Positions 16,259 through 24,968 of a DNA stretch of 64,000 nt are shown here, piece by piece; the first letter of the stretch is position 1; each line of letters opens with the position of its first letter. The DNA comes from Cellulomonas marina (GTDB lineage Bacteria > Actinomycetota > Actinomycetes > Actinomycetales > Cellulomonadaceae). The stretch lies in NCBI RefSeq assembly GCF_900111925.1, contig NZ_FOKA01000001.1, positions 248,001 through 312,000 on the forward strand. Direction: 5' to 3'. The translations under genes and the position numbers were made by a program. The notes under the pieces were generated by a model. That model searched no databases. It was not told the DNA's origin and worked only from the letters and a program-made list of their open reading frames with translations.

Positions 16259-17252
16259 GCAGCAGCTCGAGCGTGCGGCGCTCCGCGCTGGCCTGCGTCC
16301 TCGTCCGCCCGATCGTCCGGCCCCGCTCCCACAGCTCGATGACGCGCGGGTCGATGTAGGACGCGCGCGCGACGGCGGGCGTGTTGCCCAGCTCCTGCGA
16401 CACGTCCTTGACGACGGCGGAGACGACCTTGCGCCGACCACGCTCCGAGGTCGGCGGGTCCCCGGCGTCCGCCAGCGCGCGCGCCGCCAGGACGGTCGCG
16501 TGCCACGTGCGGAACGTCTTGGGCGACGCCTCCTCGCCCAGCCGCTCCTTGACGTACGCCGACACGTCGGTGCTGCTCACGTCGTGCCACGTGCCGGCGT
16601 CGTCCTGCCACGCCAGCAGCTCGGGGCTCGGCTCGCGCCGGCGGACCAGCGTGCGGATGAGGGTGGCGACGACGTCGTCCTCGACGACCGTGTCGCGCAC
16701 CTGCCCGGACTTGGCGGGGAAGTGCAGGTGCACGCGCCCCTCGTCGCCGTCGTGCGCCGGCGGCAGCACCTCCACGTGCTCCTTGCGCAGCGTCGCCAGG
16801 CCGTACGAGCCGTGCTTCTTCGCGTACCCCTCGCCGCCCACGCGCAGGTAGGCCAGGTCGAGCAGACGGAACGCCAGGGCCAGGGCCTTCTGCCGCGGGA
16901 ACCCGTCGAGCGCGAGGTCCGCCGTCACCTGCTTGCGCGCCCGCGGCAGCCGCTTCGCCACGACGAGGGTGTGCTCGTGCTTGAGCTTGTCGCGCCGCTG
17001 CCGCCACTGCAGGTGGTACAGGTACTGGCGGCGCTGGGCCTCGTCGAGCCCCGCCGCCTGGATGTGCCCGTTGGGCCAGGGGGAGATCCACACGTCCTGC
17101 CACGCGGGCGGTATCGCCAGGTGCTCGACGCGCTCGAGGTGCTCCGGGTCGGTGATGGGCTCGCGGTGCACGTCGAGGAAGCGGAACCCGTCGCCCACGC
17201 GCTCGCGGGTCCATCCGGGCTGGTCGATGCGGACACGTCGGAGCCGAGGCAT
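16254..17252 (-). CDS. DNA topoisomerase IB
   Basis: The 332-residue enzyme is a poxvirus-like type IB topoisomerase, which relaxes supercoils through a 3'-phosphotyrosyl intermediate. The catalytic set is present: R137 in YLRVGGE, K181 in PAKSG, R248 and H251 in TFRTWHAT, and nucleophile Y299 in ASYIDPR. The N-terminal clamp domain covers about residues 1-95 (IPPAWQDVWISPWPNGHIQA). Length matches bacterial relatives. GACGAT lies 6 bases before the ATG with no ribosome binding site, which suggests a leaderless transcript. The stop codon lies in a 12-bp tandem array. Confidence 0.93.
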   Translation of the reverse strand: MPRLRRVRIDQPGWTRERVGDGFRFLDVHREPITDPEHLERVEHLAIPPAWQDVWISPWPNGHIQAAGLDEAQRRQYLYHLQWRQRRDKLKHEHTLVVAKRLPRARKQVTADLALDGFPRQKALALAFRLLDLAYLRVGGEGYAKKHGSYGLATLRKEHVEVLPPAHDGDEGRVHLHFPAKSGQVRDTVVEDDVVATLIRTLVRRREPSPELLAWQDDAGTWHDVSSTDVSAYVKERLGEEASPKTFRTWHATVLAARALADAGDPPTSERGRRKVVSAVVKDVSQELGNTPAVARASYIDPRVIELWERGRTIGRTRTQASAERRTLELLR

Positions 17253-17258
17253 GCGGTG

Positions 17259-17264
17259 ATCGTC
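17259..17264 (-). promoter_or_regulatory. -10-like element before topoisomerase IB
   Basis: GACGAT on the minus strand ends 6 bases before the ATG at 17252. Confidence 0.4.
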
Positions 17265-17318
17265 GGTCAGGCCGGGCCACGGCGCGCGGCGAGCCGCGCC
17301 CGACCGGTTCGCAGGGGC

Positions 17319-18284
17319 TCAGCCCTGCGGCACGCGGACCATGCCCTCCTGCGCCACGCTGGCGACGAGCGTGCCGTCGTGGGCGAAGACGCGCATGGCG
17401 CCCAGGCCGCGCCCGCCCTGGGCCGACGGCGTGGTCTGGTCGTACAGCAGCCACTCGTCGGCCCGCAGGTCGCGGTGCCACCACTGGGCGTGGTCGAGGC
17501 TCGCCACCGCCAGCCCGCGCGTCATCCAGGACAGCCCGGCCCGGCGCAGCACGGGCTCGAGCATCACCTGGTCGCAGGCGTAGGCCACGAGCGCGCGGTG
17601 CAGGACGGGGTCGTCGGGCAGCGGTGCCCGCGAGCGCATCCACACGCGCTGCCGACCCGTGCTCTCGCCCGCGTGCCCCAGGTACAGCGCGCCGTCGACG
17701 TGCCGCACCTCGAACGCCGACTCGTGCGTCCAGAAGCGGGCCATGGGGTGGTCGACGTGGCCCATGACGTCGTGCGCGCTCGGGACGTCCCAGGGCTCCG
17801 GCACGTGCGGCGGCACGTCGTCGGCGAACTCGACCCCCGGCTGCGGCGGCTGGAACGAGGCGATCATCGACAGGATCGGCTCGCCGTGCTGCAGCGCGTG
17901 CGTGCGCCGTGCCGAGAAGGACCGGCCGTCGCGCAGCCGCTCGACCTGCAGCTCGATCGGCTCGGCCAGGTCCCCGGCCCGCAGGAAGTAGCCGTGCAGC
18001 GAGTGCGGCAGCCGCCCGTCGGGGACGGTGCGGGCGGCGGCCAGCAGGGCCTGCGCCAGCACCTGCCCGCCGTACACCCGGCCGTCGGGCTTGGGCAGGC
18101 TCCGGCCGACGAACGCGTCCTCGCCCGTGGGCGTCACGTCGAGGGCGTCGAGCACGGCCCGCGTGGCGGCGACGGCGGCGGGGTCGGCCCGCGTCACGCG
18201 CGGTGCGCGGGGGTCCGGCTCCGGGAGCGGGGCGTCGTGCTCGTCGTGCTGCTGCTCGTCGTGCTGCTCGTCGGGCGGAGTCAT
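17319..18284 (-). CDS. tesB: acyl-CoA thioesterase II (TesB family)
   Basis: A 321-residue double-hotdog thioesterase. VYGGQVLAQALLAAARTVP is the first-half motif and HGYFLRAGD follows. In the second half ASLDHAQWWHRDLRADEWLLYDQ carries the catalytic Asp of the TesB Asp-Gln-Thr set, and GRGLGAMRVFAHDGTLVASVAQEG closes the fold. It hydrolyses medium- and long-chain acyl-CoA. About 30 N-terminal residues are rich in Asp, Glu, His and Gln because of a short CTC/GTC/CTG repeat, so the true start could be further in. The gene begins 13 bases after the haemoglobin stop and is likely co-transcribed with it. Confidence 0.9.
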   Translation of the reverse strand: MTPPDEQHDEQQHDEHDAPLPEPDPRAPRVTRADPAAVAATRAVLDALDVTPTGEDAFVGRSLPKPDGRVYGGQVLAQALLAAARTVPDGRLPHSLHGYFLRAGDLAEPIELQVERLRDGRSFSARRTHALQHGEPILSMIASFQPPQPGVEFADDVPPHVPEPWDVPSAHDVMGHVDHPMARFWTHESAFEVRHVDGALYLGHAGESTGRQRVWMRSRAPLPDDPVLHRALVAYACDQVMLEPVLRRAGLSWMTRGLAVASLDHAQWWHRDLRADEWLLYDQTTPSAQGGRGLGAMRVFAHDGTLVASVAQEGMVRVPQG

Positions 18285-18297
18285 GCGCGGTGCGGCC

Positions 18298-18681
18298 TCA
18301 GTCCTCGAAGGTGTTGAGCAGGGAGTGCGCGGCGCGCTCCAGGTAGTCCCACAGCTCGGCGCGGTGCAGGGGGGCGAGGTCCAGCTCGTCGACCGCGGCA
18401 CGCATGTGGCGCAGCCAGCGGTCCCGCGCGTCCGGGTTGACCTTGTAGGGCGCGTGCCGCATCCGCAGCCGCGGGTGCCCGCGGGTGTCGGAGTACGTCG
18501 TCGGACCGCCCCAGTACTGCTCGAGGAACAGGGTCAGGCGCTCGGCCGCCGGGCCCAGGTCCTCCTCGGGGTACATCCCCCGCAGCACGGGGTCGTCGGC
18601 CACCCCGCGGTAGAACGCGTCGACGAGCGCGACGAACGTCGCGTGCCCGCCGACCGCCTCGTAGAAGGAGTCCGTCCGCAC
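18298..18681 (-). CDS. glbO: truncated haemoglobin, group II (GlbO-like)
   Basis: The 127-residue protein is a 2-on-2 globin. The proximal His is H76 in RMRHAPYKV, the B-helix pair is F23-Y24, and [12 protein letters not shown] matches the group II CD/E region; a Trp in RDRWLRHM fits the G8 position. Such proteins bind oxygen very tightly and detoxify peroxide or nitric oxide or work with lipid metabolism at the membrane. TAGGCT lies 6 bases before the GTG start and no ribosome binding site is visible. The tesB gene follows 13 bases downstream. Confidence 0.92.
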   Translation of the reverse strand: MRTDSFYEAVGGHATFVALVDAFYRGVADDPVLRGMYPEEDLGPAAERLTLFLEQYWGGPTTYSDTRGHPRLRMRHAPYKVNPDARDRWLRHMRAAVDELDLAPLHRAELWDYLERAAHSLLNTFED

Positions 18682-18687
18682 CCCGTC

Positions 18688-18693
18688 AGCCTA
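18688..18693 (-). promoter_or_regulatory. -10 element of a probable leaderless promoter
   Basis: TAGGCT on the minus strand ends 6 bases before the GTG of the haemoglobin gene. Confidence 0.5.
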
Positions 18694-18737
18694 GTGGCGG
18701 GCCCCGGCGCACCCGGACCGGGGCGTCGTGCACGCGC

Positions 18738-20429
18738 CTACGCCGCCACGACGTCCGTCTCGGCGGGGGGCAGGGCCGCGAGCGCGGCCAGGCGCGCGCG
18801 CTCCGCGGTCGGTGCCGCCAGCGCCGCGGCGGCGGCCGCGCGGCACTGCTCGAGCGTCGCGCGGGCCAGCCCGGCCGCCACCGGCCCGAGCGCGTTGGGC
18901 CGGACGGACAGGTGCGCCGCACCGAGCCCGACGAGGACGCAGGCGAGCGCGGGGTCCACCGCCGCCTCGCCGCTGACCCCCACGGGCCGGCCGCGGGCGG
19001 TGCCGGCGGCGCACGTGAGCGCGACGAGCTGCAGGACGGCGGGCTGCCACGGGTCGTGGAGGGTCGCCACGGTGCCGAGCGACCGATCCGCGGCCATCGT
19101 GTACTGGGTGAGGTCGTTCGTCCCCACGCTGGCGAAGGCCGCCCGCTCGAGGATCGGCCCGGCGACGAGCGCCGCCGACGGCACCTCCACCATGACGCCC
19201 GCCGTGGTCAGCCCCTGCGCGGCGCAGAGCGCCACGAACCGGTCGGACTCCTCCACCGTGGCGACCATGGGCGCCATCACCCACACGTCCGCGCCGGAGC
19301 CGTCCGCCGCCCGGGCGACCGCCCGGAGCTGGTCCTCCAGCAGGTCCGGGTGCGCGGCGGAGGTGCGCAGGCCGCGCACGCCGAGCGCGGGGTTGTCCTC
19401 GCCGTGGTCGACGAGGAACGGCAGCCGCTGCTGGGCGCCGGCGTCGAGGGTGCGGACGACGACGGTGCGGCCGGCGAACGCCTCCAGCACCGCGCGGTAG
19501 GTCGCCACCTGCTCCTCGACGGACGGCGCCAGGGTGCGCCCGAGGAAGCTCGACTCCGTGCGGTACAGGCCGATGCCCTCGGCCCCGGCGGCCGCCGCCG
19601 CGAGCGCCTCCGCCGGCGTGCCGACGTTGGCCAGGAGGGGCACGTGCACGCCGTCGGCGGTCAGGCCGCGGCCGGCGAAGACCGGGGCGCCGGCGGGTGC
19701 GAGGTCGGCGGGCTCGTCGCCCGCCTCTGGCCGGACGGTGACCGTCCCGGCGTCCCCGTCGACGACGAGGACGTCCCCGTCGTGCACCGCCGCGACGAGC
19801 CCGTCGACGGAGACGACGGCGGGCACCCCGAGCGAGCGCGCGATGATCGCGGTGTGCGACGTCGGGCCGCCGGTCGCCGTGACGATGGCGCGCACGCGCG
19901 CCCGGTCAAGGGTGGCGGCCAGCGCCGGGGCGAGGTCGCCGGCCACGAGGACGTACGCGTGGTCGCACGCGGGCAGGCCGGGTGCCGGGCGGCCCGTCAG
20001 GTCGGCGACGATCCGGTTGCGCACGTCGACGACGTCGTGGCTGCGCTCGGCGAAGACCCCGCCGAGCGCCTCGAACATGGCGGCGACCTCGGCCGCGGCC
20101 TCCCAGACGGCCCGCTCGGGCACGAGGTGCTCCTCGAGCACGCGGCGCCGCGCGTCGTCCAGCAGGGCGGGGTCCGCGGCGATCGCCGCCGTGGCCTGCA
20201 GGATCTCCCGGGCGTCCCCCTCCACCCGGGCCGCGTCGGCCTCCAGCGCCGCGCGGACGCGGTGCGAGGAGTCGGCGATCCGCGCCGCGGCGGCCGCCAC
20301 GTCGCCCGACGGCGGCACGCGCACACCGGCGGGCGGCTCGAGCACCGGGTCGGGCAGCCGCAGGGCGGGCCCGGACGTGCGGCCGGGGCTCGCGGGCAGC
20401 CCCGGCAGGACCGTGGTCGTGGCGCTCAC
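18738..20429 (-). CDS. ptsI: PTS enzyme I (phosphoenolpyruvate-protein phosphotransferase)
   Basis: The 563-residue protein is enzyme I, which takes phosphate from PEP and passes it to HPr. The phosphorylated residue is H192 in GGPTSHTAIIARSLGVPAVV. The C-terminal PEP-binding barrel shows GIGLYRTESSFLGR, NPALGVRGLR and GTNDLTQYTMAADR. Length is normal. The gene faces the EIIB gene across 427 bases. No HPr gene is in the window. The GTG at 20429 is the first codon compatible with the VLPGLPASPGRTSGPA start that is typical of actinobacterial enzyme I. Confidence 0.95.
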   Translation of the reverse strand: MSATTTVLPGLPASPGRTSGPALRLPDPVLEPPAGVRVPPSGDVAAAAARIADSSHRVRAALEADAARVEGDAREILQATAAIAADPALLDDARRRVLEEHLVPERAVWEAAAEVAAMFEALGGVFAERSHDVVDVRNRIVADLTGRPAPGLPACDHAYVLVAGDLAPALAATLDRARVRAIVTATGGPTSHTAIIARSLGVPAVVSVDGLVAAVHDGDVLVVDGDAGTVTVRPEAGDEPADLAPAGAPVFAGRGLTADGVHVPLLANVGTPAEALAAAAAGAEGIGLYRTESSFLGRTLAPSVEEQVATYRAVLEAFAGRTVVVRTLDAGAQQRLPFLVDHGEDNPALGVRGLRTSAAHPDLLEDQLRAVARAADGSGADVWVMAPMVATVEESDRFVALCAAQGLTTAGVMVEVPSAALVAGPILERAAFASVGTNDLTQYTMAADRSLGTVATLHDPWQPAVLQLVALTCAAGTARGRPVGVSGEAAVDPALACVLVGLGAAHLSVRPNALGPVAAGLARATLEQCRAAAAAALAAPTAERARLAALAALPPAETDVVAA

Positions 20430-20856
20430 CGGGTCGGACCTCCTCGTCGTCGCGGGGTGCGTGGGGGCAGTGTGGCCGACCCGGCGCCCACCGCGCCAGC
20501 GCGCCGCGCCGGGGCCCGGCGCGGGGGCGTCGTCGCTGGTGGCGACGCCGGGGCGCAGCCTGCCGCGGGCGGCCGCGCCGGCGGCGGGACGCAGGTCCCG
20601 GAAGGCCCGTCGAGGTGCCGGGCCCGCACCGCGAGGTCGTCGACCACGTCCCCGCCGAACGCTCGACCGGATCCCCGACCGGATCCTCGACCGGATCCTC
20701 GACCGGATCCTCGACCGGGGGCTCGACCGGGGGCTCGACCGGCGGCTCGAGCAGGCCCCGCGTGGAGGACCTGCACCCGTGCCGTGGCCGTCGCGTGCAG
20801 GAGGGTTACCCTGGTCCCCGCGCGTCGCCCCGACGTGCGGGACACGGAGGAGCACG
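20430..20856. other. divergent ptsI/EIIB intergenic region with tandem repeat
   Basis: These 427 bases hold no convincing gene. The main structure is a 7-copy 12-bp array at 20662-20745. TACCCT at 20807-20812 could be a -10 for the EIIB gene. I see no A/T-rich DasR-like site and no catabolite-type palindrome. Confidence 0.5.
20662..20745. repeat. 12-bp tandem repeat, 7 copies, intergenic
   Basis: Units CTCGACCGGATC (4, one with a single change) pass into CTCGACCGGGGG (2) and CTCGACCGGCGG (1). The array lies between the divergent ptsI and EIIB genes, so copy number changes promoter spacing. Confidence 0.85.
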
Positions 20857-21087
20857 GTGAGCAAGGCGGAGCAGATCCTCGCGGCGCTGGGTGGCGACGG
20901 GAACGTCGTCGACCTGGAGCCCTGCATCACCCGCCTCCGGGTGGAGGTCGGCGACTCGCAGCTGGTCGACGAGGCCGCGCTGAAGGCGAGCGGGGCGTTC
21001 GGCGTCGTCCGGTCGGGACGCATCGTGCAGGTCATCGTCGGGCCGGAGGCGGACAACCTCGCGGCCGAGCTGGACAGCCTGCGCTGA
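20857..21087 (+). CDS. PTS EIIB component, glucose/N-acetylglucosamine type
   Basis: A free-standing EIIB domain of 76 residues. The phosphorylated cysteine is C23 in VVDLEPCITRLRVEV, and GAFGVVRSGRIVQVIVGPEAD closes the domain, as in PtsG/NagE families. It accepts phosphate from EIIA and passes it to sugar on an EIIC that is not encoded here. Separate EIIB proteins of this length are known from the Streptomyces N-acetylglucosamine PTS (NagF). GGAGG lies 7 bases before the GTG start. The EIIA gene starts 3 bases after the stop. Confidence 0.92.
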   Translation: MSKAEQILAALGGDGNVVDLEPCITRLRVEVGDSQLVDEAALKASGAFGVVRSGRIVQVIVGPEADNLAAELDSLR

Positions 21088-21089
21088 GC

Positions 21090-21560
21090 GTGGCGCGCAC
21101 GCCCGCCCCGGTGCTCTGCCCGGTCGACGGGCGTGCCGTGGCGATGTCGGACGTCCCGGACGCGGTCTTCGCCGAGGAGATGGTCGGTCCCGGCATCGCG
21201 GTGCAGCCCGACGAGGCCGCGGCGTCGCTGACGGCCCTGGCGCCGGTGGCCGGCGTCGTGACGACGGTGCACCCGCACGCCTTTGTCGTCGAGGACGACG
21301 ACGGGCGCTCCGTGCTCGTCCACCTCGGCATCGACACGGTCGAGCTGCGGGGCGAGGGCTTCACCGTGCACGTCGCGGCGCAGCAGCGCGTGACCGCCGG
21401 CGAGCGCGTCATCACCTGGTCGCCCGCGGCGGTCGCCGCCGGGGGCCGCGCGACCGTCTGCCCGGTCGTCGCTCTCGAGGCCGACGCGGGCGCGCTGGCC
21501 GACGTGCCGGCGCCCGGCACCGCGCTGACGGCCGGGCAGCCGCTGCTCACCTGGGGCTGA
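21090..21560 (+). CDS. PTS EIIA component, glucose type (Crr-like)
   Basis: The 156-residue protein is an EIIA-Glc domain. H63 in TVHPHAF and H78 in VLVHLGIDTVELRGEGF are the two active-site histidines; H78 is the expected phospho-acceptor from HPr. GFTVHVAAQQRVTAGE follows as in family members. It donates phosphate to the EIIB encoded just upstream and may also regulate other uptake. The GTG at 21090 lies 3 bases after the EIIB stop, so the pair is one transcript. The missing EIIC and HPr must be elsewhere. Confidence 0.92.
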   Translation: MARTPAPVLCPVDGRAVAMSDVPDAVFAEEMVGPGIAVQPDEAAASLTALAPVAGVVTTVHPHAFVVEDDDGRSVLVHLGIDTVELRGEGFTVHVAAQQRVTAGERVITWSPAAVAAGGRATVCPVVALEADAGALADVPAPGTALTAGQPLLTWG

Positions 21561-21587
21561 CGGCCCGCCCCGCCCCGGCCCCCGTCC

Positions 21588-22646
21588 CTACCCCTGCGGA
21601 GGGCTGGATGCGGCACGGTCCGCGGACGACGACGCGGCGCCGTCGCCGGCCGTGTCGCCAGCCGTGTCGCCGAGCGCGGCGCCCAGGGTGCGCTCGCGGT
21701 GCGCGGCGAGCGCGTCGCGCTGCCCGGCCAGCGGGATGCCCGCCTCCTCCAGCAGGCGGCGGACCTCGAGCCGCAGCCGCCGCGCCACGGCCCACTGCTG
21801 CGCGGGGCGCGTCCGCACGCGCAGCCGGACCGTGACGGCCTCGGCGCTGAGGCGCTCGATCGCCGCGACGTCGGCCGCGCCCTCGACGGCGTCGCCGAGC
21901 CCGGGGTCGGCGGCCACGCGTCGCGCGGCCTCCTCGAGCAGGGCCTGCACCTCGTCGAGGTCGACGAAGTAGTCGACGTCCACCTCGACCGTCGCGGCGG
22001 ACCACCCCTGCGTCTTGTTGCCCACCCGCAGCACCGCGCCGTTGGGCACGTACCAGAGGGTGCCGTCGTCCCCACGGATCCGCGTCACGCGCAGGCCGAC
22101 GGCCTCGACGGTGCCCGTCGCCGGCCCCACGTCGACGACGTCCCCGACGCCGTACTGGTCCTCGACGAGCATGAACAGCCCCGTGAGGAAGTCCTTGACG
22201 AGGCTCTGCGCGCCGAAGCCGAGCGCGACGCCGACGATCCCCGCCGACGCGATGAACGGCGCGATGTTGATGCCCAGGGCGTCGAGGACGAGCACCACGA
22301 CGATCGTCCCGACGACGAGCGAGGACGCCGAGCGCAGCACCGACCCCACCGTGCGCGAGCGCTGGGCGCGCCGGGCGGCGGCGAGTGGGTTGGCCCGCAG
22401 GAGCACGGCCGCCCGCTCGTGCTCGCTGATCTGCCCGAGCACGCCCCGCCGCCACACGGGCCGGCCGTCGGCCAGGTGGTCGGTGACGCGGTGGATGAGC
22501 GCGCGTAGCACGGCCACCGCGACCAGCCCCGCCACCACGATGATGACGATCTGCAGCGGCGTCCCCAGCAGCCAGTCCAGGCCCGCGCGCCCGCGCTCGA
22601 GCCCGGCGTCGACGAGGTCCGGGGTGGGGCTGGGGGTGGCGGTCAC
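21588..22646 (-). CDS. MscS family mechanosensitive channel
   Basis: The 352-residue membrane protein belongs to the small-conductance mechanosensitive channels. A first membrane segment lies near residues 32-52, another near 105-130, and the pore helix is ASAGIVGVALGFGAQSLVKDFLTGLFMLVEDQYGVGD with the family's G/A packing pattern. A cytoplasmic beta domain with VGTVEAVGLRVTRIRGDDGTLWYVPNG-like sequence follows. It releases solutes under hypo-osmotic stress. A low-complexity tail of about 30 residues ends the protein. Its GTG overlaps the peptidase stop codon by GTGA. Confidence 0.93.
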   Translation of the reverse strand: MTATPSPTPDLVDAGLERGRAGLDWLLGTPLQIVIIVVAGLVAVAVLRALIHRVTDHLADGRPVWRRGVLGQISEHERAAVLLRANPLAAARRAQRSRTVGSVLRSASSLVVGTIVVVLVLDALGINIAPFIASAGIVGVALGFGAQSLVKDFLTGLFMLVEDQYGVGDVVDVGPATGTVEAVGLRVTRIRGDDGTLWYVPNGAVLRVGNKTQGWSAATVEVDVDYFVDLDEVQALLEEAARRVAADPGLGDAVEGAADVAAIERLSAEAVTVRLRVRTRPAQQWAVARRLRLEVRRLLEEAGIPLAGQRDALAAHRERTLGAALGDTAGDTAGDGAASSSADRAASSPPQG

Positions 22647-24904
22647 CGCACCGCCCCCGTCCGGTCGGCGACGAACTGCAGCTGCTCGACGGTCAGCGCG
22701 ATCGTGCGCGACAGCGCGCGCCCGCCGTGGCCGACGCCGACCTCCCGGCGCAGGAGCACCGGCCGCTCGTCGGCGGGCGCGCTCGTCGCGTGCTGGAGGG
22801 CGGCGGCGAGCTTGCGGGCGTGCAGCGGGTCCACCCGGGTGTCGCCCTCGAAGACGGTGAACAGGACGGCCGGGTAGGCCGTGCCCGGCACGACGCGGTG
22901 GTACGGGGAGTAGCCGAGCAACCAACCCAGCTCGACGGGGTCGTCGGCGTCGCCGTACTCCTCCGTCCACGTCGTGCCCAGGCCGAAGCGCTGGTACCGG
23001 ACCATGTCGAGCAGGGGCGCCGAGCAGACGGCCGCCGCGAACAGGTCGGGTCGCTGCGTCACCGCCGCCCCGACGAGCAGGCCGCCGTTGGAGCCGCCCC
23101 AGCAGGCGAGACGGTCGGGCGTCGTCCACCCATCGGCGACGAGCCGCTCGGCCACGGCGACGAGGTCGTCGAAGACGTGCTGCTTGGCGCCGCGCATGCC
23201 GTCGCGGTGCCAGTCCTCGCCCTCCTCGCCCCCGCCGCGGAGGTTGGCGACGACGTGCACGCCGCCCGCCTCGACCCACGCGAGCGTGGAGGCGGAGTAC
23301 CCGGGCTCGAGCGAGATCTGGAAGCCGCCGTACCCGTAGAGCACGGTCGGTGCGGGGGCGAGCGGCCGTCCGTCGGCGTCGAGCGCGTCCGCCCGGGCGA
23401 CGACGAACGCGCGCACGGTCGTGCCGTCGGCGCTCGTCGCCTCGAGCCGCTGCACGCGGACGTCCGGCAGGTCCGCGACGACGCCGGGCGGTGCCGCCCA
23501 CAGCGTCGTCGTGCCCGTCAGCGCGTCGAGGCGCAGCACGTGCGGGACCGTCGTGTGGTCGGTGTACGAGAACCAGACCTCGTGGCCGCCCTCCGGGCGC
23601 GTCGCCAGCCCGGACACCGAGCCGAGCCCCGGCAGCGCGACCCGGCCGGCGTCGCCGGGCAGGGGCTCGCCCGTCGCCGGGTCGTGCACGGTGATCTCGC
23701 TGACGGCGTGGCGGCGGCGGGAGGCGAGCAGGCGGACGGGCCGCTCGGGGTCGCCGTCGTCGGCGAGCGTCACGTGCTCCAGCACGGACCCGGGGTCCTC
23801 GGGCAGCAGCGTCCGCCAGCCCTCCACCCCGGGCGCCGCGGGGTCGGCGACGCAGAGGCGTCCCCGGGGGGCGTCGAGGTCGGTGTGCACGTACAGGCGA
23901 CCGTCGCGGCCGACCGACACCCCGGCCTGCGCGTCCCGTCCGACCATGACCTCGGTGAAGGCCGGGGCCGCGGCCGACCCCTCGTCGTCCGGCGTGGCGT
24001 CGATCCGCGCGAGCCACACGTTGGTGCGCGGCGCGGTGCCGGCCGAGGCGGACACGACGAGCCACCTGCCGTCGCGCGAGACGGTCACGCCGTAGTAGTT
24101 CGTGGTCGCCAGCCCTGCGCCGAACACCTCGACGTCGGCCGTGGGGTCGGTCCCCACCCGGTGCAGCCAGACGCGCCGGTGGTACTGGCGCTCGTCGGCG
24201 GGGAGGTCCTCCGGGGGCAGCCGGCGCACGTAGAAGAAGGCGCGGCCGCCCGGCAGCCAGGCGACGGGGGAGTAGCGGGCGCGGTCGATCGGGCCGTCCA
24301 CAGGGCGACCCGTCGCCACGTCGAGCACGTGCAGGACGCTCTCCTCGGTGCCGCCCGTAGACACCTGGTACGCCAGCAGGTCGCCCTCGAGGGACGGCCG
24401 CCACGCGTCGAGCGTGGTCGTGCCCGCGGGGTCCAGCGCCAGCGGGTCGACGAGGACGCGCTCGACCTCACCGCCGGCCCCGCCCGTGTCCGCACCCGTG
24501 CCCCCACCCGTGCCCCCACCCGTGCCCCCACCCGGCACCGCCGGCTCGCGCACCAGCACCCGCGCGTGCTCCTCGTCGCCCACCCGGCGCGAGGCGAAGC
24601 AGCGCTCCCCGCGCCACACCGGCAGCGAGACGGACCCGGCACCCAGCAGGGCGCCCAGGCGAGCGGTGAGCGCGGGACCGGCGAAGGGCCCGTCCGCCCG
24701 CGCGCCCGACGGCTCGTCCCAGCGGCGCCGGTAGGTGCGGTACAGGTCGTCCTGCGCGGCCGACCACGCCTGCGTCGCCGGGGCGTCCGCGTCCTCGAGC
24801 CAGCGGTAGGGGTCGGCGACGGCGTGGCCGTGCAGGTCCTCCACGAGGTCGAGGCGCTCGGCATCGGGGTAGCGCAGGGCCGGGGCCCCGGGGGTGGCGG
24901 TCAT
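22643..24904 (-). CDS. S9A prolyl oligopeptidase family serine peptidase
   Basis: The 753-residue enzyme has the N-terminal prolyl oligopeptidase motif (LHGHAVADPYRWLEDADAP), a central beta-propeller and a C-terminal alpha/beta hydrolase domain. The catalytic triad is Ser in GGSNGGLLVG, Asp in DTRVDPLHA and His in GVGHGGR. It cleaves short peptides, typically after proline; no signal peptide is seen, so it acts in the cytoplasm. A Gly/Thr-rich insert near residues 125-140 comes from a 12-bp array. TAGCCT on the minus strand lies 8 bases before the ATG and may be its -10. The gene is followed by mscS with GTGA overlap. Confidence 0.93.
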   Translation of the reverse strand: MTATPGAPALRYPDAERLDLVEDLHGHAVADPYRWLEDADAPATQAWSAAQDDLYRTYRRRWDEPSGARADGPFAGPALTARLGALLGAGSVSLPVWRGERCFASRRVGDEEHARVLVREPAVPGGGTGGGTGGGTGADTGGAGGEVERVLVDPLALDPAGTTTLDAWRPSLEGDLLAYQVSTGGTEESVLHVLDVATGRPVDGPIDRARYSPVAWLPGGRAFFYVRRLPPEDLPADERQYHRRVWLHRVGTDPTADVEVFGAGLATTNYYGVTVSRDGRWLVVSASAGTAPRTNVWLARIDATPDDEGSAAAPAFTEVMVGRDAQAGVSVGRDGRLYVHTDLDAPRGRLCVADPAAPGVEGWRTLLPEDPGSVLEHVTLADDGDPERPVRLLASRRRHAVSEITVHDPATGEPLPGDAGRVALPGLGSVSGLATRPEGGHEVWFSYTDHTTVPHVLRLDALTGTTTLWAAPPGVVADLPDVRVQRLEATSADGTTVRAFVVARADALDADGRPLAPAPTVLYGYGGFQISLEPGYSASTLAWVEAGGVHVVANLRGGGEEGEDWHRDGMRGAKQHVFDDLVAVAERLVADGWTTPDRLACWGGSNGGLLVGAAVTQRPDLFAAAVCSAPLLDMVRYQRFGLGTTWTEEYGDADDPVELGWLLGYSPYHRVVPGTAYPAVLFTVFEGDTRVDPLHARKLAAALQHATSAPADERPVLLRREVGVGHGGRALSRTIALTVEQLQFVADRTGAVR
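24483..24530 (-). repeat. 12-bp tandem repeat, 4 copies, coding
   Basis: CCCGTGCCCCCA repeated (first copy with two changes) encodes a Gly/Thr/Val-rich loop of the S9 peptidase on the minus strand. Confidence 0.8.
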
Positions 24905-24956
24905 GGTCGGCAAGGCTACGACGGGCGCCCGCCCGGACAGACGGACAGGTGGATGG

Positions 24957-24962
24957 CAGGAT
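24957..24962 (+). promoter_or_regulatory. -10-like element before malQ
   Basis: CAGGAT ends 6 bases before the GTG at 24969; no ribosome binding site is present. Confidence 0.45.
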
Positions 24963-24968
24963 CGACGC

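Noticed and set aside
20662..20745. CRISPR array
   Set aside because: Units are 12 bp and directly adjacent with no spacers, and no cas genes are present.
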